Shown here: positions 16,169 through 23,540 of the stretch, piece after piece
How positions within the stretch are numbered: the first letter of the stretch is position 1
Layout: each line of letters opens with the position of its first letter
Origin: Verrucomicrobiota bacterium
GTDB taxonomy: Bacteria; Verrucomicrobiota; Verrucomicrobiia; Opitutales; Opitutaceae
Assembly: GCA_030601755.1 (NCBI GenBank)
Contig: JAUWBF010000037.1
Coordinates: 1-35,257, forward strand
Length of the DNA stretch: 35,257 nt
Reading direction: 5' to 3'
Translations under genes and position numbers: made by a program
Notes under the pieces: generated by a model
Database searches by the model: none
Told to the model about the DNA's origin: nothing
The model's input: the letters and a program-made list of their open reading frames with translations, nothing else

Positions 16169-17176
16169 ATGCGCCTCCGCCTCGAACACCGCCGCCACGC
16201 GCTGCCGTTTCGCCAGCCGGTGCGCACCGGCCACGGACTCTGGTCCGAGCGTGCGGGCGTGCTCATCCGGCTGACCGACGCCGACGGACGCGCCGGCCAC
16301 GGCGAGGCCGCCCCGATCCCGTGGTTTGGCACCGGCGACGCCGACGGCGTCGAGGCCGCGCTCAGCTCGCTCGGCGAATGGATCGACGGCGACGAGGTCC
16401 TCGCGCGTCTGCCCGCCGGCCAGCCCACGCTCGCCTTTGCGTTGCGCTCTGCGCTGAACGCGTTGTCCGGTCGCGAGCCGCCCGCCGCTCACGACCACCT
16501 GCAAGTCGCCGCGCTGCTGCCGGCCGGGCGCGCCGCGCTCACTGCGCTCGACCAACGGCTCGAGGCCGGCTTCCGCGTTTTTAAATGGAAGGTCGGCGCG
16601 GGGCAGGGGAGCGACGAGCGCGTGCTGCTCGACGACCTGCTCGCGCGCCTGCCGGAAAAAGCCCGACTGCGGCTCGACGCCAACGGCGCCTGGGATCGCC
16701 GCGAGGCCGCCCGCTGGCTCGATGCCGCGGCGGAGCGCCCGATCGAGTTTATCGAGCAACCCGTCGCCGCCGGCGACGACGACACGCTGCTCGGCCTGGC
16801 CAACGACTACCCGACGCCGCTCGCGCTCGACGAGTCCATCGCGGTCGACGCCGACGTGGAGCGCTGGCTTGGCCAAGGCTGGCCCGGCCTCTTCGTTATA
16901 AAACCCTGCCTGCTGGCCGATCCTGCGGCGGTGTTGGCCACGCTCGAAAAAGCCGGCGCCGATGTCGTGTTCTCGTCCGCGCTGGAGACTGCGGTCGGCG
17001 CGCGCGCGGCGTTGCGTTTCGCCTTCGCATGGAAAGGCGCGCCGCGCGCGCTGGGCTTCGGCGTGTGGCCCCTGTTCGCGAACGCCTGGGCGGACGGGCC
17101 GGTGGCCGCGCCGTTTTTGCGCGCGTCGGACCTCGCGCGGTTGAATCCCGCCGCTGTTTGGGCCGCGCTTGCGTAA
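16169..17176 (+). CDS. menC: o-Succinylbenzoate synthase (enolase superfamily)
   Basis: A 335-aa muconate-lactonising subgroup enolase-superfamily enzyme, most likely the dehydratase making o-succinylbenzoate from SHCHC in menaquinone synthesis. Visible active-site parts: general-base lysine in FRVFKWKVGAG (about 138), metal ligands in ARLRLDANGAWD (Asp), IEFIEQPV (Glu) and LALDES (Asp), and the second lysine in LFVIKPCLL. The N-terminal capping domain begins RHALPFRQPVRTGHGLW. The subgroup also contains dipeptide epimerases and N-succinylamino acid racemases; the KWKVG, EQP and short-length pattern favours MenC, but no other men gene is adjacent. It is on the same strand as ccsA (45-bp gap holding a REP), which fits a respiratory context. 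Confidence 0.82.
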   Translation: MRLRLEHRRHALPFRQPVRTGHGLWSERAGVLIRLTDADGRAGHGEAAPIPWFGTGDADGVEAALSSLGEWIDGDEVLARLPAGQPTLAFALRSALNALSGREPPAAHDHLQVAALLPAGRAALTALDQRLEAGFRVFKWKVGAGQGSDERVLLDDLLARLPEKARLRLDANGAWDRREAARWLDAAAERPIEFIEQPVAAGDDDTLLGLANDYPTPLALDESIAVDADVERWLGQGWPGLFVIKPCLLADPAAVLATLEKAGADVVFSSALETAVGARAALRFAFAWKGAPRALGFGVWPLFANAWADGPVAAPFLRASDLARLNPAAVWAALA

Positions 17177-17204
17177 AGCCGCGGCGTCGGCAACGTTGGC
17201 CGGC

Positions 17205-17990
17205 ATGAAGCGCTTTCTCCTCACGCTGCTGGCCCTCGTTCCCCTCGCCGGACTCTTCACCGGCTGCACCACCGTCCAGGAAACCGGACGCAGTCAGGTC
17301 ATGTTGATCTCTCCCTCGGCCGAGAGCCAGATGGGGTTGCAGGCGTTCTCCCAGATCAAGCAGGAGGAAAAGATCCTCAAGGACCCCGCCGTCAACGCCC
17401 GCATCCAGCGCATCGGCACGCGCATCGCCGCCGCCGTCGGCCGCGAGCTGCCCGATGCCAAATGGGAATTCGTGGTGTTCGACGCGCCCGACACGCTCAA
17501 CGCCTTCGCGTTGCCCGGCGGCAAGGTCGGCTTCTACACCGGCCTCATCAACCTCGCCGAAAGCGACGACGAGATCGCCGTCGTCATGGGCCACGAGATC
17601 GCCCACGTCACCAGCCGCCACGGCGGCGAGCGCTACTCGCAAAACCTGCTCGCGGCCATCGGCGGAGCGGCCGTCGCCATCGGCACCAAGGACGACAAAA
17701 ACAAGGAACTCTACCTGCTCGCCTATGGCGCGGGCTCCACGCTCACCACGCTGGCCTATTCGCGCAGCCATGAGACCGAGGCCGATGCGGTCGGGCTGCG
17801 CTTCGCCGCCAAGGCCGGCTACGACCCGCGCGCCGCGGTGACCTTCTGGCGCAAGATGGCCGCCAAGTCCGGCGGCGGCGAACCGCTCAAGTGGCTCTCC
17901 ACACATCCGCCCACCGGCGAGCGCATCGCGAACCTCCAGCGTCTGGCCGTGCCGCTCATGCCTGTCTACGAGGCGGCCAAGGCACGCTGA
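17205..17990 (+). CDS. M48-family zinc metalloprotease lipoprotein
   Basis: A 261-aa predicted lipoprotein: signal MKRFLLTLLALVPLAGLFTGC with lipobox LFTGC (Cys21). The catalytic zinc motif HEIAH is at about 129-133 (VVMGHEIAHVTSRHGGER), and the third ligand Glu is in SRSHETEADAVGLRFAAKAGYDP, the LoiP/YcaL/BepA-type arrangement. The C-terminal WLSTHPPTGERIANLQ is also family-typical. It probably degrades misfolded outer-membrane or periplasmic proteins. The ATG at 17205 is chosen because it begins the signal peptide; an upstream in-frame start at 17169 would overlap menC and spoil it. It lacks the TPR tail of BepA. Confidence 0.93.
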   Translation: MKRFLLTLLALVPLAGLFTGCTTVQETGRSQVMLISPSAESQMGLQAFSQIKQEEKILKDPAVNARIQRIGTRIAAAVGRELPDAKWEFVVFDAPDTLNAFALPGGKVGFYTGLINLAESDDEIAVVMGHEIAHVTSRHGGERYSQNLLAAIGGAAVAIGTKDDKNKELYLLAYGAGSTLTTLAYSRSHETEADAVGLRFAAKAGYDPRAAVTFWRKMAAKSGGGEPLKWLSTHPPTGERIANLQRLAVPLMPVYEAAKAR

Positions 17991-18054
17991 TCCGGCCATA
18001 TTTTCAGATTCGGACTAGCCGCCGCGCGGGCTTTGACGCACGGTGGGCGCCATC

Positions 18055-19431
18055 ATGTTTGATCCCGTCGAAAAGCTTAAGGAATTTGTCCGGCACGCCA
18101 GCGTCTCCACCGACCCGACCGCGAAGGCGGGCATGGCGGGCGCCCGCGACTTCATCGCCGGCCTGCTTGCCGAGATCGGCTTCAAGGTCGAGGTCGTGGC
18201 CACCGCGCTCCATCCCGTGATCCTCGCCGAGCGTGCCGCGCCCGCGGGTTGCCCGCACGTCATCATCTACGGCCACTACGACGTGCAGCCGGCCGATCCG
18301 CTCAACCTCTGGAGCTCACCTGCCTTCGAGCCCGAGGTGCGCGACGGACGCATTTACGGTCGCGGCACGGCCGACAACAAGGGCCCGCTGCTCACCCACG
18401 TCACCGCCGTCGCGCGCCTGCTCGCCGAGCGCCCCGACCTGCCGCTGCGCATCACCTTCATGATCGAGGGCGAGGAGGAAATGGGCAGCCCCAGCTTTCC
18501 GAAGTTTCTCAACGACTACCGCGACCGCTTGAAGCAGGCCGACCTCGTGTTGCTCTCCGACACCGGCAGCCCCGACGCCGACCAGATCGTCATCACCTGC
18601 GGCCTGCGCGGGCTCGTGCTCAGCGAGGTCCGCGTGACCGGCCCGCGCACCGACCTGCACTCCGGCCTGCACGGCGGCGTGCTGCGCAACCCCATCCAAG
18701 CCGTCGCCGAACTCTGCGCCTCGCTGCACTCGCCCGACGGGCGCGTCAACATCCCCGGCTTCTACGACGACGTGCTCGAGGTCGAGCAATGGGAGCGCGA
18801 CGAACTCAAGCGTCTCGGCGGCGACGAGGAGGCCTACCGCAAGTTTCTCGGCATCCCCGCGTTTCACCCGACCGCCGGCTACACGCCCTTCGAGTGCACG
18901 CGCTACCTGCCCACGCTGGAGTTCAACGGCATCGGCGGCGGCTACCAGGGCGAGGGTTCCAAGACGGTCATCCCGAGCAAGGCCTTCGTGAAGATCAGCT
19001 GCCGCCTCGTGGCCAACCAGGACCCGGTGAAAATCCGCGCGCTCCTGCACAAGACCATCGCGGAGCGTATGCCGAAGGACGTGACCTTCGAGATCATCGA
19101 GCAGCACAATGCCGTGCCCTACGTCGTGGTGCCGCCCGACCGCCCCAACACGCCCGCCGACCAGCGGCCAGCTCTGGCCGCGACCTTCCGCGCGGCCGAC
19201 CGCGCCATCGCGGAGGTCTTCGGCAAGGCCCCGATCTATCTGCGCGAGGGCGGCAGCGTGCCGATCATCGCCGACATCAAGCGCGAGCTCGGACTCGACT
19301 CCGTCATGATCGGACTCTTCCTGCCCGAGGACAACCTGCACGCTCCCGACGAGAGCTTTCATCTCGGTGTCATGGAAAAGGGGATACGCGCCTCGATGCG
19401 CATCCTCGCCGACCTGGCCGACGGAAAGTGA
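18055..19431 (+). CDS. M20-family metallopeptidase (dipeptidase)
   Basis: A 458-aa cytoplasmic dinuclear zinc peptidase of the M20 dipeptidase group (CNDP/carnosinase-like). Metal site: YGHYDVQPADP (His about 74), GRGTADNKGPLL (Asp about 105), EGEEEMGSPSF (Glu-Glu about 138-140), LLSDTGSPD, and a C-terminal His in ESFHLG. The dimerisation lid domain lies in the middle (VTGPRTDLHSGLHGG). LREGGSVPII near 395 is the usual substrate-end motif. The ATG at 18055 is chosen; a GTG four codons earlier is possible. It stands alone after the M48 gene, and a bidirectional terminator follows. The substrate is not predictable beyond short peptides. Confidence 0.92.
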   Translation: MFDPVEKLKEFVRHASVSTDPTAKAGMAGARDFIAGLLAEIGFKVEVVATALHPVILAERAAPAGCPHVIIYGHYDVQPADPLNLWSSPAFEPEVRDGRIYGRGTADNKGPLLTHVTAVARLLAERPDLPLRITFMIEGEEEMGSPSFPKFLNDYRDRLKQADLVLLSDTGSPDADQIVITCGLRGLVLSEVRVTGPRTDLHSGLHGGVLRNPIQAVAELCASLHSPDGRVNIPGFYDDVLEVEQWERDELKRLGGDEEAYRKFLGIPAFHPTAGYTPFECTRYLPTLEFNGIGGGYQGEGSKTVIPSKAFVKISCRLVANQDPVKIRALLHKTIAERMPKDVTFEIIEQHNAVPYVVVPPDRPNTPADQRPALAATFRAADRAIAEVFGKAPIYLREGGSVPIIADIKRELGLDSVMIGLFLPEDNLHAPDESFHLGVMEKGIRASMRILADLADGK

Positions 19432-19455
19432 GGCGGGGGGCTGTAAGCCCGATGG

Positions 19456-19477
19456 GTAGCGCAGGCTTCCAGCCTGC
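19456..19477 (+). repeat. 22-nt REP with GTAG foot (copy 4)
   Basis: GTAG, C, stem GCAGGCT, loop TCC, stem AGCCTGC; the stem is perfect. It pairs with copy 5 sixteen bases away in inverted orientation, making a BIME-like doublet. Confidence 0.85.
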
Positions 19478-19493
19478 CGTCGCCAAGATGATT

Positions 19494-19515
19494 GCAGGCT
19501 GGAAGCCTGCGCTAC
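19494..19515 (-). repeat. 22-nt REP with GTAG foot (copy 5, inverted)
   Basis: The exact reverse complement of copy 4, so the two can form either two small hairpins or one 22-bp stem. It lies between the dipeptidase stop and the shared terminator. Confidence 0.85.
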
Positions 19516-19527
19516 TTTCCGCAGACA

Positions 19528-19561
19528 CAAAAAAGCCCCGGCTTTCGGCCGGGGCTTTTTT
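19528..19561. terminator. Bidirectional intrinsic terminator
   Basis: An A-run, stem GCCCCGGC, loop TTTCG, stem GCCGGGGC and a T-run (hairpin 19535-19555). It serves the converging dipeptidase (+) and Pal-type (-) genes. Confidence 0.92.
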
Positions 19562-19596
19562 GTGTGTTTGAAAAACGAATACGCGGGGCGCGTCGC

Positions 19597-20163
19597 TCAG
19601 TTCTTGAGGATGACCAGCTCGACGCGGCGGTCGTTGCTCATGGTGGCCTCATCGGCGTTCTCGACGGCCTCGAGGTCGCCCTTGGAGAGGGTCTGGAGGC
19701 GGGCGGTGTCGACGCCAAGGGAGGTCAGGTATTGCAGGGCGGAGTTCGCGCGGCGGTCGCCGAGGCCAAGGTTGTATTCAGCGGTGCCGCGCCAGTCGCA
19801 GTGACCCTCGAGGAGCAGGTTGTGCTGGGGGTTTTCGTTGAGATAGGCCTGCGCGGCCTGCAGTTTGGTGCGCTCGGTGGCGGAGATGGCGGACTGGTTG
19901 AAGGCGAAATAGACGGGCTGGAGCAGGCCGCGGATGGTGTTCTCATCCTCGATCACGCCTTCGCGACCGGAGAGCAGGGAGTTGGGGTCCTCGAGCTGGG
20001 TGTTGCCGAAGGTGCCGAGGTCGGTCGCGTTCAGGCCGCCGGTGCCGCTCTGGCCCATCACGGTGGCGGAGGGATCGGGACGCTTCGGTTTTTTGGAGCA
20101 ACCGGTCGCGAAGACGGCGGCGCTGGCGAGGACGATCAAGGCGATGCGAGGAAACGTAATCAT
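19597..20163 (-). CDS. pal: Peptidoglycan-associated lipoprotein (Pal/OmpA-C family)
   Basis: A 188-aa lipoprotein: signal MITFPRIALIVLASAAVFATGC (lipobox FATGC), a Gly/Asn/Leu-rich linker, and a C-terminal OmpA-like peptidoglycan-binding domain (about 80-188). The domain reads VYFAFNQSAISATERTKLQAAQAYL, then LLLEGHCDWRGTAEYNLGLGDRRANSALQYL and SNDRRVELVI, which matches the Pal signature GHxDxRGTxEYNxxLGxRRA including the diaminopimelate-binding Asp and Arg. It tethers the outer membrane to the cell wall. The ATG at 20163 begins the signal peptide; the frame upstream to 20208 is not needed. No tol genes or ybgF are adjacent, unlike in proteobacteria. Confidence 0.93.
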   Translation of the reverse strand: MITFPRIALIVLASAAVFATGCSKKPKRPDPSATVMGQSGTGGLNATDLGTFGNTQLEDPNSLLSGREGVIEDENTIRGLLQPVYFAFNQSAISATERTKLQAAQAYLNENPQHNLLLEGHCDWRGTAEYNLGLGDRRANSALQYLTSLGVDTARLQTLSKGDLEAVENADEATMSNDRRVELVILKN

Positions 20164-20232
20164 GGGAAAGTTTTGGTAAGCGGGGAGCTGTTTGACCTTA
20201 TTGGCCAACCGCCTTGCCTCGACAAGATATTA

Positions 20233-21102
20233 ATGGAAAAGCCCGACACCACACCGTCACCCGCGCCGACTGTTTGTTTCCTTTTTGACAACGGTTCGTT
20301 GCGTCCGGCCTCGACTCTGGCGCTGAGGGCGCTGGCCGACACGCTCGCCGGACTGCTGCCGGTGCCGGTCGAGGCGGTGTCGCTGCTGCACTCCAGCGGG
20401 GTGCCCGCGGAAAAGCTGGGCGGCCGGCCCGCCCGCCTGCTTGAGCCGTCGCTGGCGGAGTTTTTTGAGCGGGAACCGCGGGGGAGGGCGGTGTTGCTGC
20501 CGTTGTTTTTCGGTCCGAGCGCGGCGCTCACCGACTACGTGCCGGCGCGGGTGGCGTCGCTGCGGGCGCGTTTCCCGGAGGCGGACATGGTGTCGGCCGA
20601 GTGGCTGGTGCATCCGGAGCGCGATGACGCGCCGGAGCTGACGGATATTCTGGCCGACCGCGTGCGGGCGACCGTGGCGGCCAACGGCCTGACGTGCCCG
20701 CGGGTGGTGCTGGTCGACCACGGCACGCCGCAGCCGGCGGTGACGGCGGTGCGGGATTTTTTGGCGGCTCGGTTGGCCGGGGCGTTGTCCGGCGAGGTCG
20801 CCGGAGTCGCGGCCGCGTCGATGGAGCGCCGGCCCGGACCGGAGTTCGCCTTCAACGATCCGTTGCTTGAGGCCTGCCTGCGCACGGTGCCACACGACAC
20901 AGGCGACGTGGTGGTGGCTCTGCAGTTTCTCTCGCCCGGTCGCCACGCCGGGCCGGACGGTGACGTGGCGGAGATCTGCCGCGCGGCCGAGGCGGAGCGA
21001 CCGGGACTGCGCACGTTCATGACCGGCACGCTGTCGGGCGATGCGCGCTTGGCCGAGGTCTTGGCACGGCGCTACTGCGAAGCCGTGGGCAGCACGGAGT
21101 AA
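20233..21102 (+). CDS. CbiX/sirohydrochlorin chelatase-like protein, two half-domains
   Basis: A 289-aa protein made of two CbiX-type chelatase halves. The second half keeps the usual strand VVLVDHGTPQPAVTAVRDFL and the metal-site segment QFLSPGRHAGPDGDVAEIC. In the first half the equivalent strand reads VCFLFDNGSLRP, with Asn20 in place of the metal-binding His, followed by AVLLPLFFGPSAALTDYVP, where the second His is also absent. CbiX/SirB enzymes insert Co or Fe into sirohydrochlorin; this protein could be a chelatase with one active half or a family member with another role. No cobalamin or sirohaem genes are nearby. The start ATG at 20233 is divergent from the Pal gene by 69 bp. Confidence 0.75.
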   Translation: MEKPDTTPSPAPTVCFLFDNGSLRPASTLALRALADTLAGLLPVPVEAVSLLHSSGVPAEKLGGRPARLLEPSLAEFFEREPRGRAVLLPLFFGPSAALTDYVPARVASLRARFPEADMVSAEWLVHPERDDAPELTDILADRVRATVAANGLTCPRVVLVDHGTPQPAVTAVRDFLAARLAGALSGEVAGVAAASMERRPGPEFAFNDPLLEACLRTVPHDTGDVVVALQFLSPGRHAGPDGDVAEICRAAEAERPGLRTFMTGTLSGDARLAEVLARRYCEAVGSTE

Positions 21103-21111
21103 GGGGCGCAA

Positions 21112-21135
21112 AAAAGGGCCTCCGGCGGAGGCCCG
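21112..21135 (-). terminator. Intrinsic terminator of the response regulator gene
   Basis: On the minus strand, GGGCCTCC, loop GCC, GGAGGCCC is followed by TTTTTT. It lies between the converging CbiX-like and response regulator genes. Confidence 0.88.
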
Positions 21136-21161
21136 TGCGGGAGCGGCGAGGCGGCGTGGCC

Positions 21162-21809
21162 TCAGAGCGGCTTGCGCGGCTCGATAAGACCGACCTCGAC
21201 GGCGTAGCGCGTGAGGCTGGCGACGTCGTGGAGGTTGAGCTTGCGCATCAGGTTGGTGCGGTGGTTGTCCACGGTCTTCACGCTAATGCCGAGCTTGGCG
21301 GCGATCTCCTTGGTGCTGTGGCTCTCGGCCACGAGCTGGAGGATCTCGCGTTCGCGGTCGGTGAGGAAGTCGGCGGCGCTGCTGGTGCCGGGGTTGGCGA
21401 CGACGTTGCGCAGAAGGGCGGCGACGGCCGGACCGAAGTAGGTGCCGCCGTTGGCGACGGTCTCGAGGCCCTTCTTGAACTCGAACAGGCCGGCGGTTTT
21501 TTCGACGAAACCGTGGGCGCCGGCCTCGAGCATCTCGCGGACGAGAACCGGGTTCTCGTGGCCGGAGAAAATGAGCACGCGAACGTTGGGCAACTGCTTG
21601 CTCAGGCGGCGCAGGACGTCGACGCCGTTGAGGCCGGGGAGCTTCGCGTCGAGCACGATCAAGTCGGGTTTCACCTCAAGGCAAAGGGAGTAGGCGCTTT
21701 GGCCGTCACCACTTTCGCCAACCAGCTTGTAATTGGGGTCCAACCGGAGGATTTCGACCAACATTTCGCGAATCGCGGTTTGGTCTTCAATGATGACGAG
21801 TCGTTTCAT
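21162..21809 (-). CDS. NarL/FixJ-type response regulator
   Basis: A 215-aa two-component DNA-binding regulator. The receiver domain (about 1-120) has acidic pocket E8/D9, phospho-acceptor D54 in [14 protein letters not shown]82 in LIFSGHEN and K104 in FVEKTAG. The LuxR-type helix-turn-helix output domain (about 148-212) reads [43 protein letters not shown]. All key residues are present. No histidine kinase is beside it, so it is an orphan regulator in this window. It is divergent from the signal-peptidase-like lipoprotein with a short AT-rich gap (21810-21906), which could hold both promoters. Confidence 0.93.
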   Translation of the reverse strand: MKRLVIIEDQTAIREMLVEILRLDPNYKLVGESGDGQSAYSLCLEVKPDLIVLDAKLPGLNGVDVLRRLSKQLPNVRVLIFSGHENPVLVREMLEAGAHGFVEKTAGLFEFKKGLETVANGGTYFGPAVAALLRNVVANPGTSSAADFLTDREREILQLVAESHSTKEIAAKLGISVKTVDNHRTNLMRKLNLHDVASLTRYAVEVGLIEPRKPL

Positions 21810-21906
21810 GAAGTGCGTAGCCTAATGAGACTGGCGTTGATTATTTTCCAACTTAAAACATGTGTTAGTCGGCAATTTTTGCATGAGTATATTACCTCAT
21901 AACCGA

Positions 21907-22359
21907 ATGTTGCGACGGATCAGCTGGTTCTTTTTCCCGGTGGTGCTGGCGGGGGGGTGCGCGGGAGTCGATGCGACGGTGAAGCCGTCCGCCGATAACG
22001 AGCCGGTGCCCAGCGCCGGGGTCTCACGCATGCAGGCATGGCAGGATGCGGAGGCGCTGGCGGCGCTTGATCCCAACCGCCTTACGGTGATCGGCAGCGG
22101 CGAATCCATGAGGCCGGTTTATGGCGAGAACACGGTGCTGGTTTTGCAAAAAGTCGCCTACGCCGATTTGGCTGAAGGCATGACCGTCGCCTACCGCAAC
22201 GCCGCCGGACGCATCGTCGTGCACACGCTACTGGCCAAGGGGAGCGACGGTTGGCGCGTGGCCGGACTTAACAATCCGAACGAGGATCAGGGGCGGGTCA
22301 CGCACTACAACCTGATCGGCGCCGTCTATGCGTCCTTTGCGCATGACGGGGTGAAGTGA
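21907..22359 (+). CDS. Signal-peptidase-like (S24/S26) lipoprotein
   Basis: A 150-aa predicted lipoprotein: MLRRISWFFFPVVLAGGC with Cys18 as the lipidation site. The mature part has the S24/S26 peptidase core: VIGSGESMRPVYGENTVLVLQKV, where Ser of GESMRP would be the nucleophile, then GMTVAYRNAAGRIVVHTLLAKGSDGWRVAGLNNPNEDQG. At the place of the catalytic Lys of bacterial signal peptidase I it has His (IVVHTLL), as in SipW/ER-type signal peptidases, and the GLNNPNED segment matches their GDNNxxxD region. Whether it cleaves anything is unknown. Being lipid-anchored is unusual, since signal peptidases use a transmembrane helix. A -10-like TATATT (21888-21893) lies 17 nt after TTAGTC, giving a very short leader. 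Confidence 0.72.
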   Translation: MLRRISWFFFPVVLAGGCAGVDATVKPSADNEPVPSAGVSRMQAWQDAEALAALDPNRLTVIGSGESMRPVYGENTVLVLQKVAYADLAEGMTVAYRNAAGRIVVHTLLAKGSDGWRVAGLNNPNEDQGRVTHYNLIGAVYASFAHDGVK

Positions 22360-22396
22360 ACGCTGTCACCAGTAGTGCGACGCTTCGGATTTTTTG

Positions 22397-22463
22397 ACCA
22401 CGAATGGCACGGGTAAACGCGGATTGATCGACCATATCTGCGGCAATCCGCGAGATCCGTGGT
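22397..22463. repeat. Long imperfect dyad element C
   Basis: ACCACGAATGGCACGGGTAA at the left end mirrors CAATCCGCGAGATCCGTGGT at the right end. It is the same class as elements A and B at 10624-10808. Confidence 0.7.
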
Positions 22464-22501
22464 GAAAAGATTCGGCATCGTTTTGCGCCTCGCGCGGCAA
22501 T

Positions 22502-22521
22502 GTGGTGGGTCGACTGGGATT
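22502..22521 (-). pseudogene. Partial duplicate of the tRNA-Lys 3' end
   Basis: GTGGTGGGTCGACTGGGATT repeats exactly the CCA end, acceptor strand and half of the T arm of the tRNA-Lys gene 139 bp away, and the preceding bases (CGCGCGGCA) are shared as well. The copy then departs into unrelated sequence. About 65 bases later a T-loop-like TCGAACCCAAG reappears (from about 22587), so this may be a second tRNA split by an insertion, or an attachment-site-type duplication. Confidence 0.6.
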
Positions 22522-22641
22522 GGTGGCCTGCGGCCATCGCTGCGCGACCGCGCCATATGGCGTGTCCCATCTCCGCTTCGCTTCGTCGAACCCAAGTTCT
22601 CATCCCGGAGACTCTTGGTTGTCGCGCTTCGCGCGGCAGGG

Positions 22642-22716
22642 TGGTGGGTCGACTGGGATTCGAACCCAGAACCAACGACTTAAAAGGACGCTGCTCTACC
22701 GTTGAGCTATCGACCC
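22642..22716 (-). tRNA. tRNA-Lys (anticodon TTT)
   Basis: On the minus strand: acceptor GGGTCGA pairs with TCGACCC, D arm GCTC/GAGC, anticodon loop CTTTTAA (anticodon TTT), T arm CTGGG-TTCGAAT-CCCAG, and an encoded ACCA end. It is 75 nt long, with a short D loop and one T-T mismatch in the anticodon stem. The strong similarity to other bacterial tRNA-Lys acceptor and T arms supports the identity. Confidence 0.93.
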
Positions 22717-22937
22717 CCGTAAACGAAAGAGGGTCTGATTTGCGTTTCACCTCGGGCTTTGGCAAGGGTTTTTTGGCGCGTTTGCAGGTGATCCCGTTGA
22801 CACCGCCTGCGGATTCTCGCCTTGCTGCCTGAATCGTCATGAACCCGCCTTCCTCCAGCGCGACGCCCCCTGTTTCCACCGACGTGGAAAATTGGGGAAC
22901 CATTCGTCGCTACGCGAGTCAGACCGCAGAGGAAATC

Positions 22938-23540
22938 ATGTCCACAAAAGCTCAAGAAGTCGCCCTGGATCGTTTGCTGGTCGATCGTTTCCGGAGTGGA
23001 GACTCGGCCGCCTTCAATGAAATGGTCACCCGCTACTGGGACCGAATTTATGCCATGGTCCACCAGCTCCTGCGCAACCAGCAGGACGCCGAGGAAGTGA
23101 CGCAGGACGCGTTCATCCGCGCGCATCGCGGACTGGCCAACTTTCGCGGCGACGCCGCGTTCTCGACGTGGCTCTACCAGATCGCCACCAACCTCGCGCG
23201 CAACCGCTACTGGTATTGGTGGCGCCGCAAGCGCGACAAGACCGTCTCCTTCGACCAACCTGTCGGCGAGGAAAGCGACACGCCGCTCTCCGAGGTGTTC
23301 GCTTCCGAGGCCGAGACGCCGGGCGACATTACTGTCACCCAGGAATTCGTCGACCGCATCGCCGAGGGCATGCAGCGCATCAACGCCAAACACCGCGAGA
23401 TCCTGATACTGCGCAACGTGAAGAACCTCTCCTACGAGGAGATCTCCGCTATTTTGAACATATCCGTCGGCACCGTGAAGAGCCGCATCGCCCGCGCCCG
23501 TGACAGCCTGCGCGCCAAGCTCGGGGAGGACTTTCAATGA
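22938..23540 (+). CDS. ECF-type RNA polymerase sigma factor
   Basis: A 200-aa group 4 sigma factor. Region 2 (about 18-95) reads FRSGDSAAFNEMVTRYWDRIYAMVHQLL and NQQDAEEVTQDAFIRAHRGL, followed by FSTWLYQIATNLARNRYWYWWRR. Region 4 (about 135-195) has ILRNVKNLSYEEISAILNISVGTVKSRIARARDSLR. I place the start at the ATG at 22938 because AGAGGAAATC before it is a good Shine-Dalgarno sequence; an in-frame ATG at 22839 would add 33 residues. The stop overlaps the next gene's start (ATGA), so the two are translationally coupled. This coupling to a membrane protein is the usual arrangement of an ECF sigma factor with its anti-sigma factor. Confidence 0.93.
   Translation: MSTKAQEVALDRLLVDRFRSGDSAAFNEMVTRYWDRIYAMVHQLLRNQQDAEEVTQDAFIRAHRGLANFRGDAAFSTWLYQIATNLARNRYWYWWRRKRDKTVSFDQPVGEESDTPLSEVFASEAETPGDITVTQEFVDRIAEGMQRINAKHREILILRNVKNLSYEEISAILNISVGTVKSRIARARDSLRAKLGEDFQ

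Noticed and set aside
14165-17272. A 1035-codon open frame on the minus strand opposite ccsA and menC
   Set aside because: It is the antisense shadow of three well-supported genes, created by strong G/C bias at third codon positions; its translation is low-complexity Gly/Glu/Arg/Val-rich with no motif.
22502-22600. A second complete tRNA
   Set aside because: Only the CCA/acceptor strand and half of the T arm match; no anticodon arm can be folded in the following bases.
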